From Bacteroidota bacterium (GTDB taxonomy: Bacteria; Bacteroidota; Bacteroidia; Chitinophagales; Saprospiraceae), in the NCBI GenBank assembly GCA_020160935.1, contig JAIUPL010000003.1, forward strand, positions 124,001 to 188,000: a stretch of DNA of 64,000 nucleotides, written 5' to 3'. How positions within the stretch are numbered: position 1 is the stretch's first letter; every line of letters starts with the position of its first letter. Made by a program: the position numbers and the translations under genes. Positions 25,927 through 35,176 of the stretch are shown one piece after another. Below the pieces are notes generated by a model. It was not told where the DNA came from and did not search any database. It saw nothing but the letters and a program-made list of their open reading frames with translations.

Positions 25927-25990
25927 CTTTGTGTCCATCGTGTTCTTCGTGGTTTGTTTTTTAACCAAGAAGAACACGATGGACACAAAG
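25927..25990. repeat. 28-bp-arm inverted repeat (CTTTGTGTCC... family) between converging genes
   Basis: Arms 25927-25954 and 25963-25990 are reverse complements with one mismatch and an 8-nt, T-rich loop. The motif CTTTGTGTCC...TTCGTGG belongs to the same word family as the longer palindrome at 39208-39322. The location suits a bidirectional terminator for the porin and the DUF5723-type gene. Confidence 0.9.
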
Positions 25991-25999
25991 TGTGAGGTT

Positions 26000-27484
26000 T
26001 CAAAACTGATAACATTTGATTTTCTTCAAATTCTGTTTGCTGCTGCCGCCCCGTTCCTTGTGCAGCCGATCGCGACCTTCCCCTTTGCGAATGCTGAATC
26101 CATTGATTTTCAATCCGATATAGGCATCAGCACCGCTAAGTTTGTTTTTGGTAAAAAAACTGCCCACATTATCGCTTCCCAGGTATAACCAACCCAGGCG
26201 TACGGCCAGCCCTACGCGCAGGGATTGCCAGTCGTTGAGTACCACAGGCAAGGAAAAAGAAAACCAGCGTTTTTCATAGCGCGGCACCAGGGCAAGGGTG
26301 GAGGTACGCCGAAGGGAATGTTTCAGCAAAGGAAGCCTTTGAACACCCACCGCGCTGCAATAGAAATCGGGTGCAACCTGAACGTCGAATTGCGCGGAAA
26401 GCCCTGTGGGCAGCCCCATCACAAAGGTGTTTCCTTGTAGTGAAGCGAGAGAATCTCCTAAGAGCAATTGGCTCAATACCCGGGTGTATCCGCGCGCATC
26501 ATCGGCCCGAATGGCATTTCCATCCACGCTCAGGATCGAATCCAGACGCAGAATGTGTTGTTCAGATCCCGGCTTGAAACGTACAAATCCCAGATCGAGC
26601 AAAGACACACCCGCCCGCCAGCGATAGCCCTCTCCATCATCTGAAGGAGACGCCCAACTCATCCCCAGGTCGATACCAGCGCCTGTACCAGTTACATCGA
26701 AAGCCTGGTTTTGCGGGTTGTCCGAATCCAGCAGGTTGCGTGACAGGCCGAATTCCCAGGTAGGATTGTTGAATATCGCTGTGTCATTGACACCAGGAGT
26801 ATATTGAAAAACAAGGTTGGATTTTGCATAGGCGCCTGCATGACCCAGCAGCAATTTCGGACTAATACCCCAGGCGATTTCTACATCTCCATCTGTGTTC
26901 AAATGACTGTAATGCAGGCCTATTTCACTCCAGGTCATGGCTTGCAGTTGCAGCGGACGAATGTCGATGGTTTGTCCTGTTTCGATCTGGCTGAACTGCG
27001 GATAGTAAAACACGGAAGGCACGCGATAAGCCGAAAAGTCGCCCCTTACACCGGTCGTCAGCCCCAGTACATGGTTTTCACCCAGGCGGAAACTGAATCC
27101 AGGACCTCCGACAAGTGCCTGCGAAACCGCCCGAATGCGCCGGTTGTTGTTGTAATAATGGAGAATAATCGCATCGGGAGGCGCCGGCCGCTCGGGCGAC
27201 AAGTCTGAAATGGCTACGATGTTGTCGGTATTGCGCAAGGCGTGCTGCAGGCTCGTATTTTCCAGATAGGCATAATTGTTTTCAAAAAAATACCCGGCAT
27301 TGAAAAGACTTACCTCCCAGTTGTGCGGCATAAATGCTGTGTTGGCAGGGTTCAGCCCCGCAGCATATATTCCAGAATAGCGTTCGAGGCGCATTCCCAG
27401 TTGTTCCTGGGCAAAAGAGGGAAAGGCAGATAGCAGGATGCCGGAAAGGAGGATCGGCAGACGGGAAACTCGTATGATATGCAT
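26000..27484 (-). CDS. DUF5723-type outer-membrane protein
   Basis: This 494-residue protein has a signal peptide (1-25, ending SFAQ), then GIYAAGLNPANTA, a motif common at the N-terminus of Bacteroidota PorV/FadL-like and DUF5723 barrels. Alternating amphipathic strands continue to about residue 470, for example LRVGLAVRLGWLYLGSDNVG. A short basic tail (GEGRDRLHKERGGSSKQNLKK) follows and may lie in the periplasm or be disordered. The function is unknown; family members are often next to T9SS or surface components. The last codons run to within nine bases of the palindrome. Confidence 0.7.
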   Translation of the reverse strand: MHIIRVSRLPILLSGILLSAFPSFAQEQLGMRLERYSGIYAAGLNPANTAFMPHNWEVSLFNAGYFFENNYAYLENTSLQHALRNTDNIVAISDLSPERPAPPDAIILHYYNNNRRIRAVSQALVGGPGFSFRLGENHVLGLTTGVRGDFSAYRVPSVFYYPQFSQIETGQTIDIRPLQLQAMTWSEIGLHYSHLNTDGDVEIAWGISPKLLLGHAGAYAKSNLVFQYTPGVNDTAIFNNPTWEFGLSRNLLDSDNPQNQAFDVTGTGAGIDLGMSWASPSDDGEGYRWRAGVSLLDLGFVRFKPGSEQHILRLDSILSVDGNAIRADDARGYTRVLSQLLLGDSLASLQGNTFVMGLPTGLSAQFDVQVAPDFYCSAVGVQRLPLLKHSLRRTSTLALVPRYEKRWFSFSLPVVLNDWQSLRVGLAVRLGWLYLGSDNVGSFFTKNKLSGADAYIGLKINGFSIRKGEGRDRLHKERGGSSKQNLKKIKCYQF

Positions 27485-27619
27485 GGCAAAGTGAGATTAC
27501 AGGAGAAATGAAACACTAACGCCTTTCGGGTTGTTAGATTGAATAGCAGTGCATGTTTTTTGTCTAAAACCGGAAATCAGGTTGCTAAACTCGTCTTTTC
27601 GGGGCTTCAACAGGCACAA

Positions 27620-27652
27620 TTGTTAAAAGTATAAACTGTCATATTATCTTTG
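27620..27652 (+). promoter_or_regulatory. Promoter of the aldolase gene (TTG-N22-TATCTTTG)
   Basis: TATCTTTG (27645-27652) matches the Bacteroidota -7 consensus and TTG (27620-27622) lies 22 nt upstream, within the known 17-23 nt range. It is one of the best promoter matches in the window. Confidence 0.7.
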
Positions 27653-27659
27653 GCCGTTC

Positions 27660-27675
27660 AAGTGGTTAACCACTT
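27660..27675. promoter_or_regulatory. Perfect 16-bp palindrome at the expected transcription start of fba
   Basis: AAGTGGTTAACCACTT is a perfect dyad beginning eight bases after the -7 element and 30 bases before the ATG. This is where an operator or a 5' mRNA hairpin would act. The regulator is unknown. Confidence 0.45.
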
Positions 27676-27705
27676 CTGTTTTTTCACAAAACTTTGATGT
27701 AATAA

Positions 27706-28773
27706 ATGAAATTCCGACCCGGAGTCCTGCATGGACAGGAAGTAACAGACCTCCTAAATTATGCCAATGAACAGAATTTTGCCCTTCCTGCCGTAAACGT
27801 AATCGGTACCAATTCGGTTAATGCCGTACTGGAAACCGCGGCAGCCGTAAAAAGCCCGGTCATTGTGCAGTTCTCCAACGGAGGCGCTGCTTTTTTTGCT
27901 GGAAAGAGCCTTTCCAATGATGCCCAAAAAGCCGCAATTCTTGGCGGGATTTCCGGCGCACAGCATGTGCATGCCGTTGCAGAATCGTATGGTGTGCCAG
28001 TCATTTTGCACACCGACCACTGCGCCCTCAATATCATTCAATGGGTAGACGGACTGCTGGATGCAGGCGAAAAGTTCTACGAGAAACACGGTTTCCCGCT
28101 GTACAGCAGCCATATGCTCGACCTTTCCGAAGAGCCACTGCATGAAAACATCGAAATTTCGGCGAAATATTTCGCCCGCATGGCCAAAATGGGCATGACG
28201 CTGGAAATCGAACTGGGCGTAACCGGCGGTGAAGAAGACGGCGTGGATAATTCCGATGTCGACTCTGCCCGTTTGTATACACAACCGCACGAAGTGGCTT
28301 ATTCGTATGAAGAATTGAGCAAAATCAGCCCGAATTTCACCATTGCAGCGGCATTTGGTAATGTTCACGGCGTGTACAAACCCGGTAACGTGAAACTCCA
28401 GCCGGTCATTCTCAAAAATTCGCAGGAGTACATTCGCGAAAAGTTTGGCATCAGCGGCAAAACGCCTGTCAACTTCGTTTTCCACGGCGGTTCCGGTTCA
28501 GCACAAAGCGAAATCCGCGAAGCCATTGAATACGGGGCTGTAAAAATGAACATCGACACCGATATGCAATGGGCATTCTGGGATGGCATTCGTGGCTACT
28601 ACGAATCGAAAAAAGGCTACCTGCAAGGCCAGATCGGCAACCCGGAAGGGGATGACAAGCCGAATAAAAAATTCTACGACCCACGTGTTTGGCTGCGCGA
28701 AGGCGAAAAATCGTTTGTTGTGCGCCTTAGACAGGCTTTCGAAGACCTGAATTGTATTGGCCGCAATAGTTGA
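27706..28773 (+). CDS. fba: Class II fructose-bisphosphate aldolase
   Basis: This 355-residue zinc aldolase is of the FbaA subtype. Diagnostic stretches are VILHTDHCA (zinc and catalytic Asp/His), ELGVTGGEEDGVDN, FGNVHGVYKPG, VFHGGSGSA and VKMNIDTDMQ. It interconverts fructose-1,6-bisphosphate with glyceraldehyde-3-phosphate and DHAP in glycolysis and gluconeogenesis. A strong promoter and a palindromic operator-like site precede it, and a hairpin terminator follows. It is therefore probably monocistronic. Confidence 0.96.
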   Translation: MKFRPGVLHGQEVTDLLNYANEQNFALPAVNVIGTNSVNAVLETAAAVKSPVIVQFSNGGAAFFAGKSLSNDAQKAAILGGISGAQHVHAVAESYGVPVILHTDHCALNIIQWVDGLLDAGEKFYEKHGFPLYSSHMLDLSEEPLHENIEISAKYFARMAKMGMTLEIELGVTGGEEDGVDNSDVDSARLYTQPHEVAYSYEELSKISPNFTIAAAFGNVHGVYKPGNVKLQPVILKNSQEYIREKFGISGKTPVNFVFHGGSGSAQSEIREAIEYGAVKMNIDTDMQWAFWDGIRGYYESKKGYLQGQIGNPEGDDKPNKKFYDPRVWLREGEKSFVVRLRQAFEDLNCIGRNS

Positions 28774-28806
28774 GATTTTTTAAAAGAAAATTTGAAACAT
28801 GAATAT

Positions 28807-28843
28807 TCCCGAATTTAGGTGGAAGCCTGAATTCGGGATTTTT
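28807..28843 (+). terminator. Intrinsic terminator after fba
   Basis: Stem TCCCGAATT/AATTCGGGA (28807-28815, 28830-28838), with additional AGG/CCT pairing in the loop, is followed by TTTTTG. It starts 34 bases after the stop. Confidence 0.8.
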
Positions 28844-28853
28844 GTTTTCTGCA

Positions 28854-29054
28854 GCGTTATTTTCCGTAGAGTAATTTCCCGCAGATTGCGCAGATTTTCC
28901 CGCAGATCTCGCAGAATGTAGAGTACACAATTAGAGTACACAATTAAAGTAAACAATGTTATCGATTTGAAGAAAACAGGTGTACGCTACATTCTGCGAG
29001 ATCTGCGGGAAAATCTGCGCAATCTGCGGGAAACTACTCTACGGAAAATAGCGC
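28854..29054. repeat. 75-bp-arm inverted repeat, CGTAGAGTA...CGCAGA family, locus B
   Basis: Arms 28854-28928 and 28980-29054 are reverse complements with three mismatches and a 51-nt loop; the loop contains direct repeats of AGAGTACACAATT. The family is the same as at 19204-19387. It differs from that locus by a one-base deletion and two substitutions (GAACTC to GATCTC, GAACG to GAATG), each mirrored in both of its own arms. Decayed words continue to about 29105. Together with the fba terminator and the MFS promoter it accounts for most of the 462-base gap 28774-29235. Confidence 0.95.
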
Positions 29055-29130
29055 TTTATGTGCTATCTGCAGGAAACCACTCTACGGGAAATACTCCTGC
29101 GAGAAATAATTACCCATCTAACATTTTTCT

Positions 29131-29158
29131 TTGGCTTTCCCATTTTTTTACATCTTTG
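29131..29158 (+). promoter_or_regulatory. Putative promoter of the maltodextrin-type transporter (TTG-N17-CATCTTTG)
   Basis: CATCTTTG differs from TAnnTTTG by one base and TTG lies 17 nt upstream. The leader to the ATG at 29236 is about 70 nt. Confidence 0.45.
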
Positions 29159-29235
29159 CTGCCGACATCCGGGAATAAAATTTTAGATCACTCAACAAAC
29201 CCGGACAAATCTTCTAAATTTATTCGCAGCACTAG

Positions 29236-30609
29236 ATGGCTTCTAATTCTACTATTTCGACCGGACAGGACAATAAACCCAGACTTGCCACGCGCGACAT
29301 CTGGAATATGAGTGTAGGCTTTTTGGGCATACAGGCGGGTTTCGCACTTCAGAACGGGAATGCCAGCAGTATTTTACAACGTTATGGCGCTGATGTACAC
29401 GAATTACCCAATTTCTGGCTGGTAGCGCCCATTATCGGAATGATTGTGCAACCGATCATCGGACACTATTCTGACCGTACCTGGACGCGTTTTGGCCGCC
29501 GCAAACCATTTTTTATGGCTGGCGCCATTGCAGCCTGCCTGGGCATGATGCTGATGCCCAATGCGGGCGCTCTGGCCACCATGCTCCCGCTCGTACTCAT
29601 GGGCGCTGGCATGCTGATGATTATGGATGCCTCGTTTAATGTGGCGATGGAACCATTCCGGGCATTGGTAGCAGATAAACTTCCTTCCTCGCAGCGCACA
29701 GAAGGGTTTTCAGCACAAACAGCCCTGATCGGCATCGGCGCCGTGATCGGATCCTGGCTGCCCTGGTTTTTGGCAAATGTGGGCGGCATTTCGGATACAG
29801 CCGCTGCAGGGCTGGTGCCTGATAATGTGAAATGGTCGTTTTACATCGGCGGATTTCTATTGTTGGCCGCTGTATTCTGGACTATTTTTACTACCAAAGA
29901 ATATTCGCCTGCCGAACAGAATGCCTATGCCGGACTGGAAGAAGAAGTGGAAAAAGGCGGGCTTGGACTGATCTTCAAAGACCTGGCAAACATGCCCAAA
30001 ACCATGCGTCAACTTGGCTGGGTGCAGTTTTTTTCCTGGTTTGGATTGTTTTCCATGTGGGTGTTTACCACCCCGGCGATTGCCCACCATGTATATGGCT
30101 GTGCCATTGACGATACTACCTCGCAGGCATACAGTGATGCGGGGAACTGGACAGGGATCATTTTTGGTGTCTACAACCTGGTTTCTGCTATTTTTGCTTT
30201 GTTACTGCCTACTATTGCGGCAAAAGTGGGCCGAAAACGCACCCACGCCATTTCACTGATCTGTGGCGGACTGGGCCTTATTTCTATTTATTTTGCTACT
30301 TCTCCTACGTTTCTGATCTTTTCCATGATCGGCGTTGGTATTGCGTGGGCCAGTATCCTGGCTATGCCGTACGCTATGCTGGCTGGCTCGCTCCCGGTCA
30401 ATAAAATGGGCGTTTACATGGGCATTTTTAATTTCTTTATTACTATTCCGCAAATCGTTAGCGGGGTCATCAACCGCCCGATTGTGCACAATGTTTTTGG
30501 CAACAACGCTATTTATGCCATCGTCATGGCGGGCGTATTTTTCTTGCTGGCTGCTGCTGCTGTCACACTGGTGGAAGACAAAGACGATGTGGTGACGAGG
30601 GGCGCCTGA
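29236..30609 (+). CDS. SLC45/GPH-like MFS sugar transporter
   Basis: This 457-residue protein has 12 predicted helices. The first region ([19 protein letters not shown]) and [21 protein letters not shown] with FGRRKPF match the sucrose/maltose (SLC45, GPH-like) branch of MFS. Two genes downstream lies a GH13 maltodextrin hydrolase, so maltose or maltodextrin is the likely cargo (inference). The second half has ISLICGGLG and [19 protein letters not shown] typical of the branch. Confidence 0.85.
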   Translation: MASNSTISTGQDNKPRLATRDIWNMSVGFLGIQAGFALQNGNASSILQRYGADVHELPNFWLVAPIIGMIVQPIIGHYSDRTWTRFGRRKPFFMAGAIAACLGMMLMPNAGALATMLPLVLMGAGMLMIMDASFNVAMEPFRALVADKLPSSQRTEGFSAQTALIGIGAVIGSWLPWFLANVGGISDTAAAGLVPDNVKWSFYIGGFLLLAAVFWTIFTTKEYSPAEQNAYAGLEEEVEKGGLGLIFKDLANMPKTMRQLGWVQFFSWFGLFSMWVFTTPAIAHHVYGCAIDDTTSQAYSDAGNWTGIIFGVYNLVSAIFALLLPTIAAKVGRKRTHAISLICGGLGLISIYFATSPTFLIFSMIGVGIAWASILAMPYAMLAGSLPVNKMGVYMGIFNFFITIPQIVSGVINRPIVHNVFGNNAIYAIVMAGVFFLLAAAAVTLVEDKDDVVTRGA

Positions 30610-30652
30610 ACATTTGGATCATCTCATTTTCTCATCTAAAAACAAACGAAAC

Positions 30653-30904
30653 ATGGATCCACTGATTTACACACTCATCATCGGCGCGCTGGCTGGCTGG
30701 CTGGCTGGTTTTATTCGTCAGGGTTACGGCTTTGGGCTGCTTGGCAATATTGTCATCGGCATCCTGGGCGCTTTTGTCGGCAGTTGGTTGTTTCGCCAAC
30801 TTGGCATTTCAATTGGTTCCGGAGTCGTCAACAGCATCATTACGGCTGTTATCGGCGCATTGGTATTACTTTTTCTGATCGGTCTTGTTCGATCGTCTAA
30901 GTAA
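30653..30904 (+). CDS. GlsB/YeaQ/YmgE family small membrane protein
   Basis: This 83-residue protein has three hydrophobic helices and Gly-rich motifs: [40 protein letters not shown] is the transglycosylase-associated (GlsB/YeaQ) pattern. The family is stress-associated; its biochemical role is unclear. The open frame extends back to a TTG at 30614, but the ATG at 30653 fits the family. It lies 43 bases after the transporter and ahead of a strong terminator, so it probably shares the transporter transcript. Confidence 0.9.
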   Translation: MDPLIYTLIIGALAGWLAGFIRQGYGFGLLGNIVIGILGAFVGSWLFRQLGISIGSGVVNSIITAVIGALVLLFLIGLVRSSK

Positions 30905-30927
30905 ATTCTCAGCCGATTGTATTTTTG

Positions 30928-30977
30928 GGGTTTCTTCTTCGCGCCTTCGAACAGCGCGAGGAAGAAACCCTTTTTTT
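30928..30977. terminator. Strong intrinsic terminator after the GlsB-like gene
   Basis: A 17-bp stem (30928-30944 with 30954-30970, one G-U-type mismatch) has a 9-nt loop and seven T residues downstream. An upstream T-run makes it weakly bidirectional. The amylase gene starts 36 bases later, so it needs its own promoter or read-through. Confidence 0.88.
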
Positions 30978-31012
30978 ATGCTTTTCTAAATCGCCTGTAG
31001 AGGCTTCCAGTT

Positions 31013-32908
31013 ATGCGCAACTGCCTTTTACTTTTCAGCCTGCTGCTTGTTTTTTCCTGCAAAAATTATTGGGGCAACCCCTATAAAACGGCGCTTGCGC
31101 CTCGTGTAGTGCCGGTTTCTAACAGCGCCCTTCGGCTGGAGCCTGCTTTCTGGTGGGCAGGGATGCAGCATCGCCAGGTTGAAATCATGGCGCACAGAGA
31201 CAGTATTGCCGATTATGAAGTGCGCCTGGGCGCTTCTCAAGGTGTAAAACTCCTGAAAGTAGAAAAAGCCGACAGCCCCAATTATTTGTTTATCACCCTT
31301 GAAATTTCGGAAAAAGCGCCAGCGCCACAGCGTGTTCCCATCGTATTTTCAAAAAGCGGACAGGTATTTACCGCTGAATTCCCTATCCTGAACAGAAATG
31401 CCGCTCCCAAGGCACAAGGCATCGACAGCCGCGATGTGGTGTACATGCTCATGCCCGATCGGTTTGCCAATGGAAATACCGCCAATGACACGGTGGCTGG
31501 AATGCTGGAGGGACTGAATCGGAACAACCCAGACGGGCGCCACGGCGGCGACTTGCAAGGCATTCAGGAGCACCTCAATTACTTACAAGACCTGGGAATC
31601 ACCGCTTTGTGGCTGAATCCTGAACTTGAAAACGACCAAAAAAGCGCTTCCTATCACGGATATGCCGTTACCAATCATTATCGAGTCGACAAAAGGTTTG
31701 GTACCAATGAAATGTATCGCGATTTTGTACAGGACTGTCACAGACGTGGCCTGAAAGTTATTCGCGATGTGGTGCTGAACCACATTGGCAGCAACCACTA
31801 CTGGATGCATGATTTGCCTACAAAAGACTGGATCAACCAATGGCCTGTCTACACGAATACTTCGTTCAGAGCGCCGACCGTCCTCGATCCCTATGCTTCG
31901 GAATACGATAAAAAGCATTTCAACGATGGCTGGTTTGATGTCGAAATGCCCGACCTCAATCAACGCAACGCACACCTGGCTACCTATCTTATTCAACAGG
32001 CGATTTGGTGGATCGAGTATGCCGGGATAGATGGTTTTCGAATCGATACCTACACCTATTCCGATCAGGAATTTATGAGCAAATGGTGCGCAGAAGTGCG
32101 AAAGGAATATCCGAATATCGGCATGTTTGGAGAAATCTGGGAGCAGGGTGTGGTGGTGCAGGGTTTTTTTGCCGACAACCAGCCCATGGGTCGCGCCCGT
32201 TTTGATTCAAATTTGCCCGGGGTGATTGACTTTCAGATGTGTTTTGCTATTCAGGAAGCCGTTAATAAAGGGCCGGGTTGGCAAGACGGCGTTGCAAAAA
32301 TCTATTACACCCTGGCACAGGATTACTTTTATCAGGATCCGTACAAAAACCTGGTTTTCCTGGACAACCACGACATGTCCCGTTTTTTTACCGTCGTAAA
32401 AGAAGACCTGAACAAATACAAAAGCGGCATGGCGCTCTTGCTCACCACACGTGGCATTCCGCAAGTGTATTATGGCACCGAACTGTTGTTTACCGGCGAT
32501 GGAAGACCCAGTTGGGGCACTTTTCGCAAGGATTTTCCGGGCGGCTGGCCTGGTGACAGTGCCAACAAGTTTACTGAATCGGGCCGTACGGCCGACGAAC
32601 AAGAGGCGTTTCAATTTGCCCGTACGCTGATACGCTACCGAAATGCGACACCAGCCCTGCAAACGGGCAAATTAATGCAATTCACACCCATGGACGGTGT
32701 TTACACCTTTTTCAGATACGATGATACCAAAACGATCATGGTCGTTATCAATACGTCCAGTCATGATAAAATCATCGATACCGGGCGTTATGAAGAGCGA
32801 ATGAAAGGTTTCAACCACGCAAAAAACGTTGTCACAGGTGAAACCTTATCCAGCCTTACCACGCTCAGCGTTGGAAAAAACACCCCGCTGATACTGGAAC
32901 TTCAGTAA
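31013..32908 (+). CDS. GH13 cyclomaltodextrinase/neopullulanase-like lipoprotein
   Basis: This 631-residue protein has a lipoprotein signal (LLVFSC, Cys at residue 16) and a Cyc-maltodextrinase N-domain (about 40-125, RLEPAFWWAGM). The GH13 barrel has MLMPDRFANG, DVVLNHIGSNH, GFRIDTY with nucleophile D345, FGEIWE with acid/base E374, and FLDNHD with D454. A C-terminal beta domain follows. It should hydrolyse maltodextrins, pullulan or cyclodextrins at the periplasmic or outer-membrane surface, resembling SusA. Its position behind the SLC45-like transporter fits a maltodextrin use pathway. It converges with the TIR-SDR gene with nine bases between stops. Confidence 0.93.
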   Translation: MRNCLLLFSLLLVFSCKNYWGNPYKTALAPRVVPVSNSALRLEPAFWWAGMQHRQVEIMAHRDSIADYEVRLGASQGVKLLKVEKADSPNYLFITLEISEKAPAPQRVPIVFSKSGQVFTAEFPILNRNAAPKAQGIDSRDVVYMLMPDRFANGNTANDTVAGMLEGLNRNNPDGRHGGDLQGIQEHLNYLQDLGITALWLNPELENDQKSASYHGYAVTNHYRVDKRFGTNEMYRDFVQDCHRRGLKVIRDVVLNHIGSNHYWMHDLPTKDWINQWPVYTNTSFRAPTVLDPYASEYDKKHFNDGWFDVEMPDLNQRNAHLATYLIQQAIWWIEYAGIDGFRIDTYTYSDQEFMSKWCAEVRKEYPNIGMFGEIWEQGVVVQGFFADNQPMGRARFDSNLPGVIDFQMCFAIQEAVNKGPGWQDGVAKIYYTLAQDYFYQDPYKNLVFLDNHDMSRFFTVVKEDLNKYKSGMALLLTTRGIPQVYYGTELLFTGDGRPSWGTFRKDFPGGWPGDSANKFTESGRTADEQEAFQFARTLIRYRNATPALQTGKLMQFTPMDGVYTFFRYDDTKTIMVVINTSSHDKIIDTGRYEERMKGFNHAKNVVTGETLSSLTTLSVGKNTPLILELQ

Positions 32909-32917
32909 TCAACTCGC

Positions 32918-35170
32918 TCACTCTCTGCCACTTCTGTTCACGGCAGTTGCGCTGGCCTGTTGAGTAGCAAACATGTACATGTCCTGGATATTCACATGGG
33001 CTGGTCGGGTCGCCATGTAGTAAATCGCGTCGGCAACGTCGCGGGCAGTAAGTGGCTGAAAATCATTGTAGATTTTCGCGCGTTCGGCATCGCCATCGAA
33101 GCGGTTGATGGCAAACTCGGTTTCTTCTACGTGCCCAGGACTCACTTGGCTTACCCGGATATTGTAGGTAAACAGGTCGTACCGCATGGCCCGGGTGAGC
33201 GCATCTACAGCGGCTTTGCTGGCGCAGTACACATTTCCGTTCGGGTAAATTTCCTTCCCGGCGATGCTGCCTACATTGATAATATGTCCGCTACGCCGCT
33301 GCACCATGCCCTGCGCTACAATGCGCGAAACGTACACCAGTCCTTTCACATTGGTATCGATCATCGTATCCCAATGCGAAAGGCTGCCTTCATGAATAGG
33401 GGAAAACCCTTTGGCCAGCCCTGCGTTATTGACCAGAATGTCGATTTGCTGAAACGCTTCCGGTAGGCTGGTCAGTGCGGCCTCCACGGCGCCGGCGTCG
33501 CGTACGTCGAATGGGAGCAAAAGAACATCGCTTCCAAACTCACTTTCCAGGCTGTTTTTTAATGCAATCAATCTTTCCACACGCCTTCCGGTGATGATAA
33601 GTCTGTAACCATTGCGGGCAAACAATTCGGCAGTCGCTTTTCCAATGCCCGAGGTGGCGCCTGTAATCATAACGAGCGGGCCGACCGGTTTTTCTTCTGC
33701 TGGTTGTTGTGGTGCCGGAACTTCCGTGATAGTCGGTGTTTGCACAGGCTCCTGGACGCTTATCGGAACTTCTTCTGGTTGTTGTATAGGCAAAAACTGG
33801 CGATCATTGTCAGCATTCCGGAGTGTTTCGTCCACAGAAGTGGCACGTTCGTACCATGTTTTGGCTTCAGCAGTATCGCCATTTTGCAAACTGTGCTGTG
33901 CCAGCGCCAACATTACAGGAGCATCCAACGGATTGGTTTCCAGTGCTTTATTGAGGTAGTGAACAGCCGTTTCGCGATAATCCTGCAAGTGCTCGGAAGT
34001 CATCAAACCCAATTTGCGGTAGATGCCCGGAAAATTCTGATCGAGTTCAACCACGCGATCCCAGCAATACTTGGCAAACAGATAATCACCTTTTCCGGCA
34101 GCCATATCGCCCATCAGGTCATATGATTTGGCTTCATTGGAATTATCTGTCGCAGGCTCGGAATGCTTGTCGACCGGTGCTTCCTCCATTGGCTGTTCTG
34201 TAGCCTGGAAGCGAGCACGCACGGCTTTGTTTTCTGCGGCAAGTCGCTCGTTGTCAGGATATTGTTCGGCAGCCAGTTGCAGCAGTTCGAGGCCGCGGTC
34301 TACATAGCCCTTGTCAAGCCAGAAATGCGCATCCCGAATTGCCTGTTCTACCTCGGCAGCCTGGTCTGACACTGGTGTGTCCTCCACTGTCAACTGTCCG
34401 TTCGGTTCCGTAAAATCTGCGAGGGGCTCGGGCTCGGGTATTGGTGTAGGTTCCGGTTCCGCCACAGGTTCTGGCACAGGCGTCAGTTCCGGTGTTTCCA
34501 GCGGCTCAGGCGCCAGCAGACCGCTGGCCAAAGGCATTTCCGGCAAGTGCGGAGGTTCTACAATCTCTTGACTTTCAACTGACTGTGCTACAAGTCGACG
34601 ATATTGGCCATGCCAGTCCGACAAACCGAAGCGGACAAAGAAAATAACATAGTCGTCCGATTCCAGTTGTTCACTGGTAACATAACCCCGTTCGCGTACA
34701 AGGCTGATAAAATCGCCTACCTGATTGGCAATGGTGCGAACAGCATCCAGTTCGGCTTCAAATACCTGTTTTTCAATACCCTCTGCCTGCTGGTATTGGG
34801 TGCTGATATCGAGCCAGGCATTTTGCCAGAAATTCATGTATTGCAGGGCATTGACCATGCGGTCTATGTGTGTTTCCACTTTTTGCCCTTGTTCATTTAC
34901 ACCGTCAGCAACGACAAAAAGCAGTGGTTGCTGCTGTGGTATGGCCTGTACGGCAGCCAGCATGCCTGTCATACAGGCGCGGTCTTTCAGGAAATTATCG
35001 GTAATCAGGATGAGGGCAGGTTCACCCGAGCCTGCAATGTGACTGGCAAGTTCGCCAGGCAGTCGTTCGCTGGTGTGTTCAAAAGGAATTCCGATGCGGC
35101 TCAGTTGCTGGTCAATATGACGGGCCAAATCGGCATTGTGGTGGGAGTAGGCAAGGATGATTCGATTCAT
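32918..35170 (-). CDS. TIR-TPR-SDR fusion protein
   Basis: This 750-residue protein has three parts. Residues 1 to about 160 look like a TIR domain: RIILAYSHHNADLARHI, the BB-loop-like ERLPGEL (35-41) and ALILITDNFLKDRACMTGML (52-71). The Glu expected in the NADase motif WCxxEL is replaced by Gly69, so NAD cleavage may be lost. Residues 200-270 are a Pro/Glu linker, and 285-460 contain TPR-like repeats (GDYLFAKYCWDRVVELDQ, AVHYLNKALETNPLDA). Residues 505-750 are a complete classical SDR domain with TGATSGIGKA, NNAG and catalytic S635, Y648 and K652. It starts six bases after the TlpA-type lipoprotein stop, so the two are probably co-transcribed. The domain combination suggests protein-protein scaffolding coupled to NAD(P)-dependent reduction; the pathway is unknown. 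Confidence 0.85.
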   Translation of the reverse strand: MNRIILAYSHHNADLARHIDQQLSRIGIPFEHTSERLPGELASHIAGSGEPALILITDNFLKDRACMTGMLAAVQAIPQQQPLLFVVADGVNEQGQKVETHIDRMVNALQYMNFWQNAWLDISTQYQQAEGIEKQVFEAELDAVRTIANQVGDFISLVRERGYVTSEQLESDDYVIFFVRFGLSDWHGQYRRLVAQSVESQEIVEPPHLPEMPLASGLLAPEPLETPELTPVPEPVAEPEPTPIPEPEPLADFTEPNGQLTVEDTPVSDQAAEVEQAIRDAHFWLDKGYVDRGLELLQLAAEQYPDNERLAAENKAVRARFQATEQPMEEAPVDKHSEPATDNSNEAKSYDLMGDMAAGKGDYLFAKYCWDRVVELDQNFPGIYRKLGLMTSEHLQDYRETAVHYLNKALETNPLDAPVMLALAQHSLQNGDTAEAKTWYERATSVDETLRNADNDRQFLPIQQPEEVPISVQEPVQTPTITEVPAPQQPAEEKPVGPLVMITGATSGIGKATAELFARNGYRLIITGRRVERLIALKNSLESEFGSDVLLLPFDVRDAGAVEAALTSLPEAFQQIDILVNNAGLAKGFSPIHEGSLSHWDTMIDTNVKGLVYVSRIVAQGMVQRRSGHIINVGSIAGKEIYPNGNVYCASKAAVDALTRAMRYDLFTYNIRVSQVSPGHVEETEFAINRFDGDAERAKIYNDFQPLTARDVADAIYYMATRPAHVNIQDMYMFATQQASATAVNRSGRE

Positions 35171-35176
35171 TTGTTC

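Noticed and set aside
19204-29054. Palindromes as MITEs or insertion sequence remnants
   Set aside because: I see no transposase, no consistent target-site duplication and unrelated loop sequences; only one pair of loci shares sequence. A genome-wide search would be needed to reopen this.
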